NCBI RefSeq assembly: GCF_040195635.1
Contig: NZ_JBEFTX010000005.1
Span: forward strand, 62,001-126,000
Length of the DNA stretch: 64,000 nt
Origin: Thermasporomyces sp040195635
GTDB taxonomy: Bacteria > Actinomycetota > Actinomycetes > Propionibacteriales > Actinopolymorphaceae
Direction: 5' to 3'
Numbering within the stretch: position 1 is the stretch's first letter; every line of letters begins with the position of its first letter. Positions 46,312-54,872 of this stretch are shown piece by piece. Below the pieces are notes generated by a model. It was not told where the DNA came from. It did no database searches and saw only the letters and a program-made list of their open reading frames with translations. Both the position numbers and the translations under genes were made by a program.

Positions 46312-47028
46312 ATGAACGCAACCATCGCCAGACTCACGACGAGCACGCTCCTCGGCAAGCGCCGGGTGCTGCTGTTGTTCATCCTGCCGGTCCTCCTCCT
46401 GGCGCTTGCCGCGGTCATCAGAGGCGTCGCCGGTCCGGACTCGGTGGTGGGTACGCCGCTGCTGCAGGCGTTCGCTCTCGGCACCATGGTGCCGCTGCTC
46501 GGCCTGATCGCCGGCACCGGCGTCATCGGGCCCGAGGTCGACGAGGGGTCGATCGTCTACATTCTCGCCAAGCCCGTGTCGCGGCCGATCATCATCGTGA
46601 CGAAGCTCGCCATCGCGGCTGGCTGCCTGCTCGCCTTCGCGGCCGTACCGACGTTCGTCGCCGCAGTCGTCGTGTCGGGTCTCGACGGGGGTGTCGCTCT
46701 CGGGTTCGGCGTGGGCACGGCGATCGCCGGCCTCACCTACAGCGCGGTGTTCCTGCTCCTGGCCGTACTCACCCGGCACGCGGTGGTCTTCGGGCTCGTC
46801 TACGCACTGATCTGGGAGAGCTTCGTCGGCGGATTCGTACCGGGGGCGAAAACGCTCAGCATCCAGCAGTGGGCTCTGGCCGTCGCCGACAGCGTGATCA
46901 AGCAGGACGCGATCGAGTCGGTCATGAGCGCGGGCACCGCCCTGGTGCTCCTCGTCGCCGTGACCGTGGCCGCGACCTGGTTCGCGGGCCACCGGCTCCG
47001 CTCCCTCACCCTCACCGAGACCGAGTAG
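46312..47028 (+). CDS. ABC-2 type transporter permease (second)
   Basis: A 238-residue membrane protein with six predicted helices, starting with LGKRRVLLLFILPVLLLALA (about 15-35). Segments DEGSIVYILAKPVSRP and GLVYALIWESFVGGF are typical of ABC-2 permeases. The ATG at 46312 follows ACGAGGATGCC and lies 47 bases after the ATPase stop. It completes the double ATPase-permease cluster; the two pairs could form one heteromeric exporter or two separate ones. Confidence 0.88.
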   Translation: MNATIARLTTSTLLGKRRVLLLFILPVLLLALAAVIRGVAGPDSVVGTPLLQAFALGTMVPLLGLIAGTGVIGPEVDEGSIVYILAKPVSRPIIIVTKLAIAAGCLLAFAAVPTFVAAVVVSGLDGGVALGFGVGTAIAGLTYSAVFLLLAVLTRHAVVFGLVYALIWESFVGGFVPGAKTLSIQQWALAVADSVIKQDAIESVMSAGTALVLLVAVTVAATWFAGHRLRSLTLTETE

Positions 47029-47072
47029 GGAGTTGGTCCGGAGGTTGGAAGGTCCGGCGGTCCTGGGAGACG

Positions 47073-47124
47073 GCCAGCCCCGCACCCCAGCCCCGCACCC
47101 CAGCCCCGCACCCCAGCCCGCACA
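47073..47124. repeat. Tandem 13-bp repeat after the ABC cluster
   Basis: Nearly four copies of CCAGCCCCGCACC stand head to tail 45 bases after the permease stop. It is C-rich on the plus strand. There is no coding frame. It may act as a transcription pause or be a simple-sequence expansion. Confidence 0.85.
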
Positions 47125-47185
47125 CCCACACACCCTCCAGTCAGCGCACCCAGACCCGCCAGCTCGCCCGCCGGCCCCGGCGGCC

Positions 47186-47294
47186 CTTGATCATGCCGGT
47201 GATCATGAAGCGTCTGGGCCGGGGCGCGCCCCACCTCCGCCCACGACAGGGCGGCCACTACCCGCGGGCCTTCATGATCATCGACATGATCACG
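47186..47294. repeat. Long imperfect inverted repeat of TGATCATG elements upstream of rpsT
   Basis: The left arm 47186-47210 contains TGATCATGCCGGTGATCATG and the right arm 47270-47294 contains CATGATCATCGACATGATCA. They pair over about 21 of 24 positions. Each arm itself carries two TGATCA cores. The 59-base centre is very GC-rich and includes GGGGCGCGCCCC. Together with the preceding tandem repeat it fills most of the 425-bp gap 47029-47453. A mobile palindromic element or a binding-site array are both possible. Confidence 0.75.
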
Positions 47295-47453
47295 TTTGCG
47301 CTGAGTTCCGGCTGGCCACCGGCTCGGCCGCCCCCGCGTTCGCGAGTGTAGGCCCGGCTCCGACGGCTGGTAAGCTGTCCGTTCGCGTGTCCGGCCTGGT
47401 CCGGCACGCTCCCATCGTCCATCAGCACAACGTCCGATCGAGGCATTGACTCA

Positions 47454-47714
47454 GTGGCGAACATCAAGTCCCAGATCAAGCGGATCAAGCAGAACGAGCG
47501 CCGCCGGCAGCGCAACAAGTCGGTACGTTCGTCGGTGAAGACGGCAATTCGCAAATTCCGCGAGGCCGCCGACAGCGGCGACGCCGCCACGGCGCAGGAC
47601 TCCGCCCGCGCTGCTGGCCGCTTGCTCGACAAGGCGGCCTCCAAGGGCGTGATCCACAAGAATCACGCGGCCAACAAGAAGTCCGCCATCTTCAAGCGGG
47701 CCGGCTCCCTCTAG
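47454..47714 (+). CDS. rpsT: 30S ribosomal protein S20
   Basis: Primary 16S rRNA-binding protein of the small subunit. The 86 residues are typical: Lys/Arg-rich N-terminus ANIKSQIKRIKQNERRRQRN, a helical body and C-terminal HKNHAANKKSAIFKRAG. The GTG start at 47454 is ten bases after an AGG. It is monocistronic, convergent with holA, matching its usual holA/lepA neighbourhood. Its promoter should lie near 47350-47400, where TAAGCT at 47371 is a possible -10. Confidence 0.97.
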   Translation: MANIKSQIKRIKQNERRRQRNKSVRSSVKTAIRKFREAADSGDAATAQDSARAAGRLLDKAASKGVIHKNHAANKKSAIFKRAGSL

Positions 47715-48046
47715 TCGGGGCCGTGTCCCCCAGGTCACCTCTAGCTGGCGCGTCTCTCCCGGGCCCCGTGTAGGCGGCGGCGTCTCTTCCAGGTCACGCC
47801 TGGCTCGCGACTCCCACGTCGACTGCGGGCGGCACTTGCTGAGGCTCCTGTCCGCCAGTCGCTCCCGGATCTAGGCGTACCCGGCCTGCGTCCCGGCTGC
47901 CGGCGTGCCCGAGGTGGGCACCGAGCGAGACCGGTGCACCGTACGCCGGAGAGTCACTGGTCAAGTGTGCAGTGACCTGGACCCGAGGTGACCAATCGCA
48001 GCCCCTTCTGGTCGAAAAGACGGACCAGGACCCGGGCGATGTCCCG
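47715..48046. other. Convergent intergenic region rpsT/holA
   Basis: There are 332 bases without a convincing gene. Short frames exist on both strands but show no recognisable family and no ribosome site. It must contain the rpsT and holA terminators. CGGGGCC and GGCCCCG segments about 45 bases apart could form a weak stem, but no clear hairpin plus T-tract was found. Confidence 0.5.
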
Positions 48047-49039
48047 CTAGTGCTGTCGTGCACGGCTCACAGCGAGGACCGCCTTCTCCAGCGCGTAGTC
48101 CGCATCATCGGCGGCACCCTTGACATCGGCATCGGCCTGAGCCGCCGCCTGGATCGCCAACGCAAGTCCCTCGGAATTCCAGCCGCGTAGCTGGGCGCGC
48201 AGCGTCTTGAGCTTCCACGGAGGCACGCCGACCTCACGGGCCAGGTCGCCCTCGCGCAGGCCTCGAGGTGCACCCTCGAGCTTGGCCAGACCGCGCAGGC
48301 CGGAGGCGAGCGCGGAGGTCACCAGCACAGGGGCGACCCCGGCACGCATCGCCCAGCGGAGTTGCTCCAGCGCATGCGCCGTGCGACCCGCCAGTGCCGC
48401 GTCGGCCACCGCGAAGCTGTTGACCTCTGCGCGACCGGCGAAGTATCGGCGGATGACTTCCTCGGTGATCGCCGTTCCGGCGCTGTCGGAGATCAGCTGG
48501 GCCGTCGCCCCCGCGAGCACTCGAAGGTCGCTTCCGACCGCATCCACCAGCAGGCCCGCCGCGTCGTCGTTGATGCGGACGCCCGCCGCCCGGCCCTCAC
48601 GTTGGACGAAACCGGGCAGCTCGTAACTCCGCAGCGGATCACACGCGACGACACGTGCGCCGGCCTTGCGGAGTTTGTCGGCAACGGACCGGCCCTTCTG
48701 CCCGCCGCGGTGGACCAGGACCATGGCGACATCGGGCTCTGGACTGCCGGCGTAGCTGAGGACCGCGTCGGTGGATTCGGCCGGCAGTGTCTCGACCGAC
48801 CTGACCACCACGATCCGTGCGGATGCGAACAGCGACGGGCTCGTGAGCTCGGCGAGACTCCCGGGTGCCAGGTTCACCGCGTCGATCTCGGTGAGGTCGG
48901 CTCCTGGATCGACCGAACGGACGGCATCGACTGCCGCCGCGACCGCGCGATCGGCCAGCAGGTCTTCGGCGCCGAGCACGAGCGTGACCCCGCCGAGAGC
49001 TTCGCCAGTGGCCGGTGCGGAACGAGATTTGGCTGCCAT
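48047..49039 (-). CDS. holA: DNA polymerase III delta subunit
   Basis: The clamp-loader subunit that opens the beta sliding clamp. The 330 residues include VTLVLGAEDLLADRAV near the N-terminus, the DNA_pol3_delta domain and the C-terminal helical region AQLRGWNSEGLALAIQAAA. The ATG at 49039 gives a family-like start; ATG 49051 is an alternative. Its first 401 bases lie inside the C-terminal part of the comEC reading frame, which is unusual. The comEA-comEC-holA order is otherwise normal. Confidence 0.93.
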   Translation of the reverse strand: MAAKSRSAPATGEALGGVTLVLGAEDLLADRAVAAAVDAVRSVDPGADLTEIDAVNLAPGSLAELTSPSLFASARIVVVRSVETLPAESTDAVLSYAGSPEPDVAMVLVHRGGQKGRSVADKLRKAGARVVACDPLRSYELPGFVQREGRAAGVRINDDAAGLLVDAVGSDLRVLAGATAQLISDSAGTAITEEVIRRYFAGRAEVNSFAVADAALAGRTAHALEQLRWAMRAGVAPVLVTSALASGLRGLAKLEGAPRGLREGDLAREVGVPPWKLKTLRAQLRGWNSEGLALAIQAAAQADADVKGAADDADYALEKAVLAVSRARQH

Positions 49040-51722
49040 CGACGTCAGCATCCCACGAAGGTCCGACAATCCTGGTCTCACCTCCCGTCGACCGTGAGGT
49101 CCGGCCCGCGCCCGCCTGCGACTCCGCGTGCCCGACTTCAGCGCTGGCAGCCCCACCATCCGTACCCGCGTCGGTTCGTACGCCCTCGTCGGCCGCTCCC
49201 CGGCTCACGATGCCCAGCCCACCACGGTCTTTGACGACGGCGATGGCACCCGCGAGATCGGTCCGCGCCACCGTGCCGCCGAACGCCTCCACCGTCGAGA
49301 CGGTCGTCGGTGCGGGATGTCCATAGTCATTTTCGGCACCGACAGTGATCAGCGCGATGGTCGCGCCAGTTGCTCGCAGGAACTCCTGGTCCTGGTAGCG
49401 CGACCCGTGGTGAGGAACCTTGAGCACCGTCGCGCGAAGGTCATGGCCGGACCGCAGCAGCGCCCGCTGACTCGCCGGCTCGATGTCACCGGTGAGGAGG
49501 ATCCGGATGCCCCGGATCTCGGCCATCGCCACGACGCTCGCGTCGTTCTCCGCCGAACCCTCCTCGTCGTGCGCAGTTCCGGACGTGGCACCCGGAGGCG
49601 GCCTAGCCCCTGGCGTCGCCGGGTGCGGACTGAGCACGGTCCAGGTCACGTCGCCTGACCGCCGGCGCTCACCCGCGACGACCTCGGTGACCCGAACGCC
49701 GGCTCCGAGCACCGAGTCCCCGACACGAACGGTCTTCTCGCTGGCGGGCGCCTGTGGGCGGATACCGACCTCCCCCACCGTCCTACCGCGAACGACTCCG
49801 GCGAGTCCCGCGGTGTGGTCGGCATGGAAGTGGGTGAGCAGGACGTACGGAACCCGCGTGATGCCGAGGTCGGCCAGGCAGGCGTCCATCTTCGCGCGGT
49901 CGGGTCCGGTGTCGACCACCACGCCAGTGCGGGGCCCGGACCGCAGGACGAGTGCGTCACCTTGCCCGACATCGCAGGCGACAAGGATCCAGCCTTGCGG
50001 CGGCCAGCCCGTGATCCACGTCATGGGGACGGGCATGCGGACCGGATGGACAATCCACACTGCGGCCGCGCCTGCCAGGACGAGACTGAGACCGCGCCGC
50101 CTCAGCAGTGCCGGTGCGGCGAGAACGCCGACGCCGCACAGCGCGACCAGTACCGCGATACCCGGCCCGCTCGCCGGCCACGACAGGCTCGCGCCGGGCG
50201 CCCGCGCCGCGAGCGCCCCGACCTCGACGATCCACCGGGCCGCCACTCCGGCCAGAAAGCCGGGAACCGAGGCGATGCCAACGCTCAGCGGCGCCAGGAT
50301 GGTGGCCACCAACCCGAAGACTGTCGCCGGGAACACCGCTGGTGAAGCGACGAGGTTGGCGACGACCGCGACCACGCTGACCGACCCGGACAGGATCGCG
50401 ACCAGCGGTGTGCAGGCGAGCTGAGCCGCAAGCGGCACGGCGACCGCCGCGGCGGCGAACCGTGGCAGCCAGCCCGCGAGGCTTGCGGTGTAGACCGGTG
50501 CCAACACGAGGATTCCCGCGGTGGCTAGGACCGAGAGGGCGAACCCGAACGACCGCCCGAGCCACGGATCGACGAGGAGCAGGGCGACTACGGCGATGGC
50601 AAGGGCGGGAACGCCGTACCGGCGCGATCCCGCCGCGAGCCCCGCGAGGCCGACCAGCCCCATCGCCGCTGCACGGAGAACACTCGGCTCAGGCCTTGCC
50701 AGGACGACGAACCCCAAGGCACACAGCACTCCGAGCACCGGCAGGCCCCACGATCGAAGACCTGCCCAACGCGCGAGACCGAGGACGAACGCAAGCACGA
50801 TCGTGAAGTTCGCTCCGGACACAGCGGTCAGGTGCGAAAGGCCGGCCGTACGGAAGTCGTCGACGAGGTGCTCCGGCATGCCCGACACGTCCCCGACCAC
50901 GATGGCGGGCACGAGGCCACGTTCGGCCTCCGGAAGCCCGGCAACCGCGGCGCGAAGACCGGCCCGCAGCCGGCTCGCCCCCCGGTCGAGCCAGCCTGCA
51001 GGCTCGACCAGCTCCGGGGGCGACCGGGCGGCGAGGAGGGCCACCTCTCGTTCGCCGGGCCTGGTCTCGGCGAGCCTTCCTACGGTGCGTACGACGGTGC
51101 CGGGGTCGACATCGACCCATGCCACAGATCCGGTGAGAACGACCGGCGCCTTCAGCCGGGTGGTCGTACCGCGTGCCACGACCCGGATGATGTCCGCCTC
51201 CACCACGACGTAGGTGGACCGGAATCCGCGGTTGGACTCCCTCCGCAGCGGATCGGTCCCCACCCGAAGCTCGGCGGTCACCACGGCGGAGTCAGCGGCG
51301 AGGTCGGAGAGGGGTCCGCTTCGCGACACGGCGATGTGGGCGACCGTCACGAGGCACATGACGCCGCCGCCCAGACAGACCACGGCCAGCGCCGCGGCAC
51401 GCCGGTGGAACCGCCGCCGCCGATCCAGGGCGATGAACGCGATTGCCACGAGGACGAGACCCACCGCCGCGACGACCACCGGCAGGCGAGGCAGCAGCGG
51501 AACGACGAGCGTGCACAGCCAGGCGGTTACGGCCAGCGGCACCAGCCGGGCGTCTACGGGCTGACGCGATGCAGCCGGATCGCCTGCCGGGGCCGGAGGC
51601 CGCCCGCGCCCAGCTGCGGCCGGCGGCCCGGGCCGGCTCGACCTCCCCGGGCGAAACGCCCTCGTCACGCTCCGAACCAGGCGCCCGCGAACCTGGTGAA
51701 CGACACTCACTGCACGCCTCAC
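48639..51722 (-). CDS. comEC: ComEC/Rec2-family DNA-uptake channel protein with overlong C-terminus
   Basis: Predicted inner-membrane channel for DNA uptake. An N-terminal OB-like DUF4131 region (about 55-240) precedes the Competence domain with about ten membrane helices and LSHLTAVSGANFTIVLAF (about 290-560). The C-terminal metallo-beta-lactamase-like domain (about 590-840) has THFHADH and KVPHHGSRYQDQE. After GLGIVSRG (about residue 837) the frame stays open for about 180 Arg-rich residues that overlap holA by 401 bases. This tail looks like antisense-free shadow coding. The GTG start overlaps the comEA stop (GTGA). Confidence 0.9.
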   Translation of the reverse strand: MRRAVSVVHQVRGRLVRSVTRAFRPGRSSRPGPPAAAGRGRPPAPAGDPAASRQPVDARLVPLAVTAWLCTLVVPLLPRLPVVVAAVGLVLVAIAFIALDRRRRFHRRAAALAVVCLGGGVMCLVTVAHIAVSRSGPLSDLAADSAVVTAELRVGTDPLRRESNRGFRSTYVVVEADIIRVVARGTTTRLKAPVVLTGSVAWVDVDPGTVVRTVGRLAETRPGEREVALLAARSPPELVEPAGWLDRGASRLRAGLRAAVAGLPEAERGLVPAIVVGDVSGMPEHLVDDFRTAGLSHLTAVSGANFTIVLAFVLGLARWAGLRSWGLPVLGVLCALGFVVLARPEPSVLRAAAMGLVGLAGLAAGSRRYGVPALAIAVVALLLVDPWLGRSFGFALSVLATAGILVLAPVYTASLAGWLPRFAAAAVAVPLAAQLACTPLVAILSGSVSVVAVVANLVASPAVFPATVFGLVATILAPLSVGIASVPGFLAGVAARWIVEVGALAARAPGASLSWPASGPGIAVLVALCGVGVLAAPALLRRRGLSLVLAGAAAVWIVHPVRMPVPMTWITGWPPQGWILVACDVGQGDALVLRSGPRTGVVVDTGPDRAKMDACLADLGITRVPYVLLTHFHADHTAGLAGVVRGRTVGEVGIRPQAPASEKTVRVGDSVLGAGVRVTEVVAGERRRSGDVTWTVLSPHPATPGARPPPGATSGTAHDEEGSAENDASVVAMAEIRGIRILLTGDIEPASQRALLRSGHDLRATVLKVPHHGSRYQDQEFLRATGATIALITVGAENDYGHPAPTTVSTVEAFGGTVARTDLAGAIAVVKDRGGLGIVSRGAADEGVRTDAGTDGGAASAEVGHAESQAGAGRTSRSTGGETRIVGPSWDADVDGSQISFRTGHWRSSRRGHARARRRRPAGRSRGRGGSRCRPFGRSRSRPHRDRRGEPGTRESRRAHEPVAVRIRTDRGGQVGRDTAGRIHRRGPQLRRQSRARCRHGPGPPRRAEGPVRCRQTPQGRRTCRRV

Positions 51723-52780
51723 ACGGTGACCCGGTCACGAAGGTCCGCGTACGTCCGCTCGCCTATCCCGGTGACATTGCGCAGCTCTTCGATGCTGGTG
51801 AAGCCGCCCTGCGACGTGCGGAACTCGATGATGCGCTGCCCCAGCACGGGGCCGACTCCCGGCAGTGTGTCCAGTTCCTCGAGCGTGGCGGTATTGAGGT
51901 TGACCGGGGTGGCGGGCAGGCCGGTGCCGGCTGAGCCTGCAGCCGAACCGCCTTGGAGGGGCGCACCCGGGGCGGGTACGCCGGGAGGCGCGGTGACCCC
52001 CACCAGGACCTGCTCACCGTCGGCGAGTGGGCGCGCGAGATTGAGTGCGGCCAGGTCGACGCCGTTCAGGGCGCCGCCTGATGCCAAGACGGCATCGATC
52101 ACCCGCGAGCCTGCCGGAAGCCGGACCACACCTGGCTTGCGGACTTTCCCTGCCACATGGATGACCAGCGTCGGCGGTGTCGGCGAGGCGCTGGTCGCGG
52201 TTGCACCCGGACTGGTCGATGCCACCACCGACGCGGTGGCGATCGGACGCTGAGTGACGCTCTCGCGCACCGGTCGCTCGCGGAGCACCATGACGCCGAC
52301 ACCGCCGACGGCGACCAGTAACAGCACGGCGATGACCACCAGGTGTCCTCGCCGCAGACCCCAGGTGGCGACGCCACCCAGCTCCCCGCCGGCCATTTCC
52401 TCGTCCCCCGGAATTCGGCCGTCGACCCGGAACCGATCCTCATCCCGAACCCGATCCTCATCCCGGAATCGGTCGTCACCCAGCAACCGGTCGTCACCCA
52501 GCAACCCGTCGTCATGCCGAAGTCGATCGACATACGGGAAGCTCTTGTCGGGCTCAGGCTGCTCATCCGGCTCGGGCTCCTGGGGCACGTCGGGCTCCTC
52601 ACTCCCGTCGGGTGCGCCGCCCGGCTCCCCCTGACCACGGACCGGGCCGCCCGCCCGGCTCGGCAACCAGCCACCCACCCGGAACTCTCGCGCAGGCGCT
52701 CGCCACAGAGCCTGGACGCGGCGCACCGCACGAACGGTGTCGGACCGGACCCGGCGACGAGTGGTGTGGCGACGAAACAC
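51719..52780 (-). CDS. comEA: ComEA-family DNA-binding competence protein
   Basis: A membrane-anchored DNA receptor for ComEC. An acidic/Arg tandem region in the N-terminal cytoplasmic part, LLGDDRLLGDDRFRDEDR (about 80-120), precedes one membrane helix (HLVVIAVLLLVAVGGVGVMVL, read in parts, about 145-165). A SLBB domain (VAGKVRKPGVVRLPAG) and two C-terminal helix-hairpin-helix motifs (NLNTATLEELDTLPGVGP) follow. GTG 52780 is taken as start, but the frame is open to 52960. It overlaps comEC by four bases. Confidence 0.88.
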   Translation of the reverse strand: MFRRHTTRRRVRSDTVRAVRRVQALWRAPAREFRVGGWLPSRAGGPVRGQGEPGGAPDGSEEPDVPQEPEPDEQPEPDKSFPYVDRLRHDDGLLGDDRLLGDDRFRDEDRVRDEDRFRVDGRIPGDEEMAGGELGGVATWGLRRGHLVVIAVLLLVAVGGVGVMVLRERPVRESVTQRPIATASVVASTSPGATATSASPTPPTLVIHVAGKVRKPGVVRLPAGSRVIDAVLASGGALNGVDLAALNLARPLADGEQVLVGVTAPPGVPAPGAPLQGGSAAGSAGTGLPATPVNLNTATLEELDTLPGVGPVLGQRIIEFRTSQGGFTSIEELRNVTGIGERTYADLRDRVTV

Positions 52781-52831
52781 GCCACGACGGTAGGGAGATG
52801 CGAGCCCGCCGTCCGCGGAAGCCGCCAGACC

Positions 52832-52867
52832 TGTGGATGAACCAGCTGTTTCGCAGGTTGTGGACAA
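52832..52867 (-). promoter_or_regulatory. Candidate DnaA boxes upstream of comEA
   Basis: On the minus strand TTGTCCACA (52859-52867) matches the actinobacterial DnaA-box consensus exactly. A weaker TCATCCACA (52832-52840) follows 18 bases on in the same orientation. They lie 52-87 bases before the comEA start, within the 309-bp spacer (52781-53089) that otherwise holds no gene. DnaA control of the comEA operon is an inference. Confidence 0.4.
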
Positions 52868-53089
52868 AATCCGGCCGCCTGTATCTCCCGGACGTCGTGG
52901 GGCCGGGCACCTCACGGCCCCCGGCAAGCTCCCGGCCCGTCGTGGGGGCAGGCAAGCCACCTCACGACGTCACCGCTCCTCGGACTTCACGGCAGGTCCT
53001 GAGAGGCAGTCGGCAGGATCCTCAGGCCAGAGAGGCCCAAGGCTCAGGCGGCGACTGGGCGAAGAAACGCAGCACCTCGAGCAACCGGC

Positions 53090-54052
53090 TCAGCGGCGGT
53101 GCCGTCCAGGTGCGTTCGTCCGTCCGCGGTTCCTGGGGGCACCGTGCAGCGCCCAGCTCAGGTGGTACCACAGGATCCGAGCCGCCCAGCCCTGCAACGC
53201 CTCTGCCCGCGACCGCGCACTCACGCCGGCCAGATACCCCTCCAACGCGAACGGCACCGCTCGCAACGGGATCTTCGCGAAGTCCACCGCCGGGTCGGCC
53301 CACGCGGCATCTCCCCAGTCGACGAGCGTGGCCGTGTCGAAGACACCATCCACGCCGCGGTCAGCGCCTGGACCCAGCAGCTCCAGGTCGGAGGCGACGA
53401 CGATGTTGGTCGGTGCCGCGTCTCCATGGACGACGACGGGTTCCACGTCCGCCGGGCGCCAACGAGCCAGCCGGTCGAACCAGCCGATGAGCCAGCGTGC
53501 CGCATCGACGTCGACGTACCCCACCTCCGCCAACGCCTCCACTGTGGGCCGCGGATCCGATTCGTCGTCGACACCCAGCCCCGGCAGTGGCCCGACCCTG
53601 CCTCGCACGAGCCGGTGCAGCCGGGCGAGGCTCAGCCCGACCTGACGGTACGCACCTGCCGCCTCCGTCGGCGACACCCCGAGAGCTCCGAGGTCCCGAC
53701 CGCGGACGCGTTCGACGACGAGGTAGGGCACGCCGACGACCGAACAGCTGTCGTCGTAGGTCACGACGGCCGGAGTCCGCACCCCCGCCCGCCGCGCGGC
53801 CGGGATCACGGTGGCCTCCTTCGCCAACTCCGCCAGGCGAGCACCTCCGCCGCGGGGGATCCGGACCACGAGGTGATCGCCGAGGAAGTAGACGTAGTTG
53901 GCCGCGCCCGGGGCGGGAGCGGGCACGATGTCCTCGATCGCGATGTGGTACCGATCGGCGATCGCCACCAGCGCGTCGCGTCGAGAATCTCCACGCAGGT
54001 CCACGGGGGCCCAGGGTATGTCACGTGCGGCGGTCGAGCCTGACCGCCGCAC
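53090..54052 (-). CDS. Phosphotransferase-family (APH/choline-kinase-like) protein
   Basis: A 320-residue kinase-like protein, of a different branch from the two APH genes in the lepA-rpsT insertion. VRIPRG contains the ATP-binding region. The catalytic loop VVVHGDAAPTNIVV (about 205-218) has HGD...N, and the metal Asp is in LVDWGDAAWADPAVDF. The GTG at 54052 is supported by AAGGA seven bases upstream. A perfect 11-bp hairpin covers the first codons. Substrate unknown; antibiotic or macrolide targets are possible but not shown. Confidence 0.85.
   Translation of the reverse strand: MRRSGSTAARDIPWAPVDLRGDSRRDALVAIADRYHIAIEDIVPAPAPGAANYVYFLGDHLVVRIPRGGGARLAELAKEATVIPAARRAGVRTPAVVTYDDSCSVVGVPYLVVERVRGRDLGALGVSPTEAAGAYRQVGLSLARLHRLVRGRVGPLPGLGVDDESDPRPTVEALAEVGYVDVDAARWLIGWFDRLARWRPADVEPVVVHGDAAPTNIVVASDLELLGPGADRGVDGVFDTATLVDWGDAAWADPAVDFAKIPLRAVPFALEGYLAGVSARSRAEALQGWAARILWYHLSWALHGAPRNRGRTNAPGRHRR
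54025..54052. promoter_or_regulatory. Perfect hairpin over the start codon of the phosphotransferase
   Basis: GTGCGGCGGTC (54025-54035) and GACCGCCGCAC (54042-54052) are exact reverse complements around a six-base loop. The right arm's complement is the GTG start and next codons. In mRNA the start codon would be buried in the stem, suggesting translational control, or the dyad could be a DNA operator. Confidence 0.6.
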
Positions 54053-54255
54053 CTGTCAGTCCTTGTCGGGCGCTGGTCGTGACCCGATCCCAGTCTCCTC
54101 GGCCCACGGGAGGGTCACGGTGGAATCGGTGACCACGGCCACTCGGGGCGCTCTCCCCGCGCCGGCTCCGTCGCCGGACTCGAAGGCGGTGGCCCCAGCT
54201 GTCGAACTTTGTGGTCGACCTGTCGGTGTCGGCGGGTTCTGCCATCCTCGGGAGG

Positions 54256-54786
54256 ATGTACGAAACAGCTGACGAGCTCCACGACCTGCAGACCCTCCTG
54301 GACACCTCGCTCCCCCGCTCCAGCGAACACCTGCGGTCGATCGTGACGCCGGGCGAACGCACGTTGACGGCCTCGCAGCTCACGTCCGTCCTCACCGGGA
54401 TGTGCACCCTCTCGGTCGCTACGGTGACCGCCAGGGGTGAGCCCCGGATCTCCGGGCTCGACGGACACTTCCTGCATGGGCGGTGGGTGTTCTCGACGGC
54501 CGGCACGGCGGTGAAGGTCCGCCACCTGCGAGCGCGTCCGGCGGTCAGCGTCGCGCACCTCCGGGGCGACGACCTCGGGGTGTTCGTGCACGGCACGGCG
54601 GAGTTCGTGTCGCAGGACCATCCCGACTGGCAGGCGATCGAGGACCATCTGACCGCGCACTACGGCAGCTCACCGACCAGCTGGGGTGACGACATCGCTT
54701 ACCTCCGGGTCGCTCCGCACTGGATGGTGGCGTACGCCTTCCAACCCGCCAAGCTCCTGGCCGACGTGGCGAGCGGCGACGCCTGA
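54256..54786 (+). CDS. Pyridoxamine 5'-phosphate oxidase-like flavin-binding protein
   Basis: A 176-residue split-barrel protein of the PNPOx-like family, binding FMN or F420. SVATVTARGEPRISGLDGHFL and RWVFSTAGTAVKVRHLRARP (read in parts) are the typical strands. The true PNPOx substrate residues are not evident. It starts at ATG 54256, directly preceded by GGAGG with almost no spacer, so a leaderless transcript or the upstream GTG 54211 must be considered. It is divergent from the phosphotransferase gene. Confidence 0.8.
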   Translation: MYETADELHDLQTLLDTSLPRSSEHLRSIVTPGERTLTASQLTSVLTGMCTLSVATVTARGEPRISGLDGHFLHGRWVFSTAGTAVKVRHLRARPAVSVAHLRGDDLGVFVHGTAEFVSQDHPDWQAIEDHLTAHYGSSPTSWGDDIAYLRVAPHWMVAYAFQPAKLLADVASGDA

Positions 54787-54872
54787 TCCACTCCCATGCG
54801 CCCATCGGCCCGCACGGCGGCTGAGGGTCGAACCTGACTCGTGGTCGCCCGTCCCGGGGCACGAAGCTGCCC

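Noticed and set aside
48639..49039. The Arg-rich comEC tail as a real DNA-binding domain
   Set aside because: Its composition is what a GC-rich holA sequence gives when read out of frame; no fold or motif is visible.
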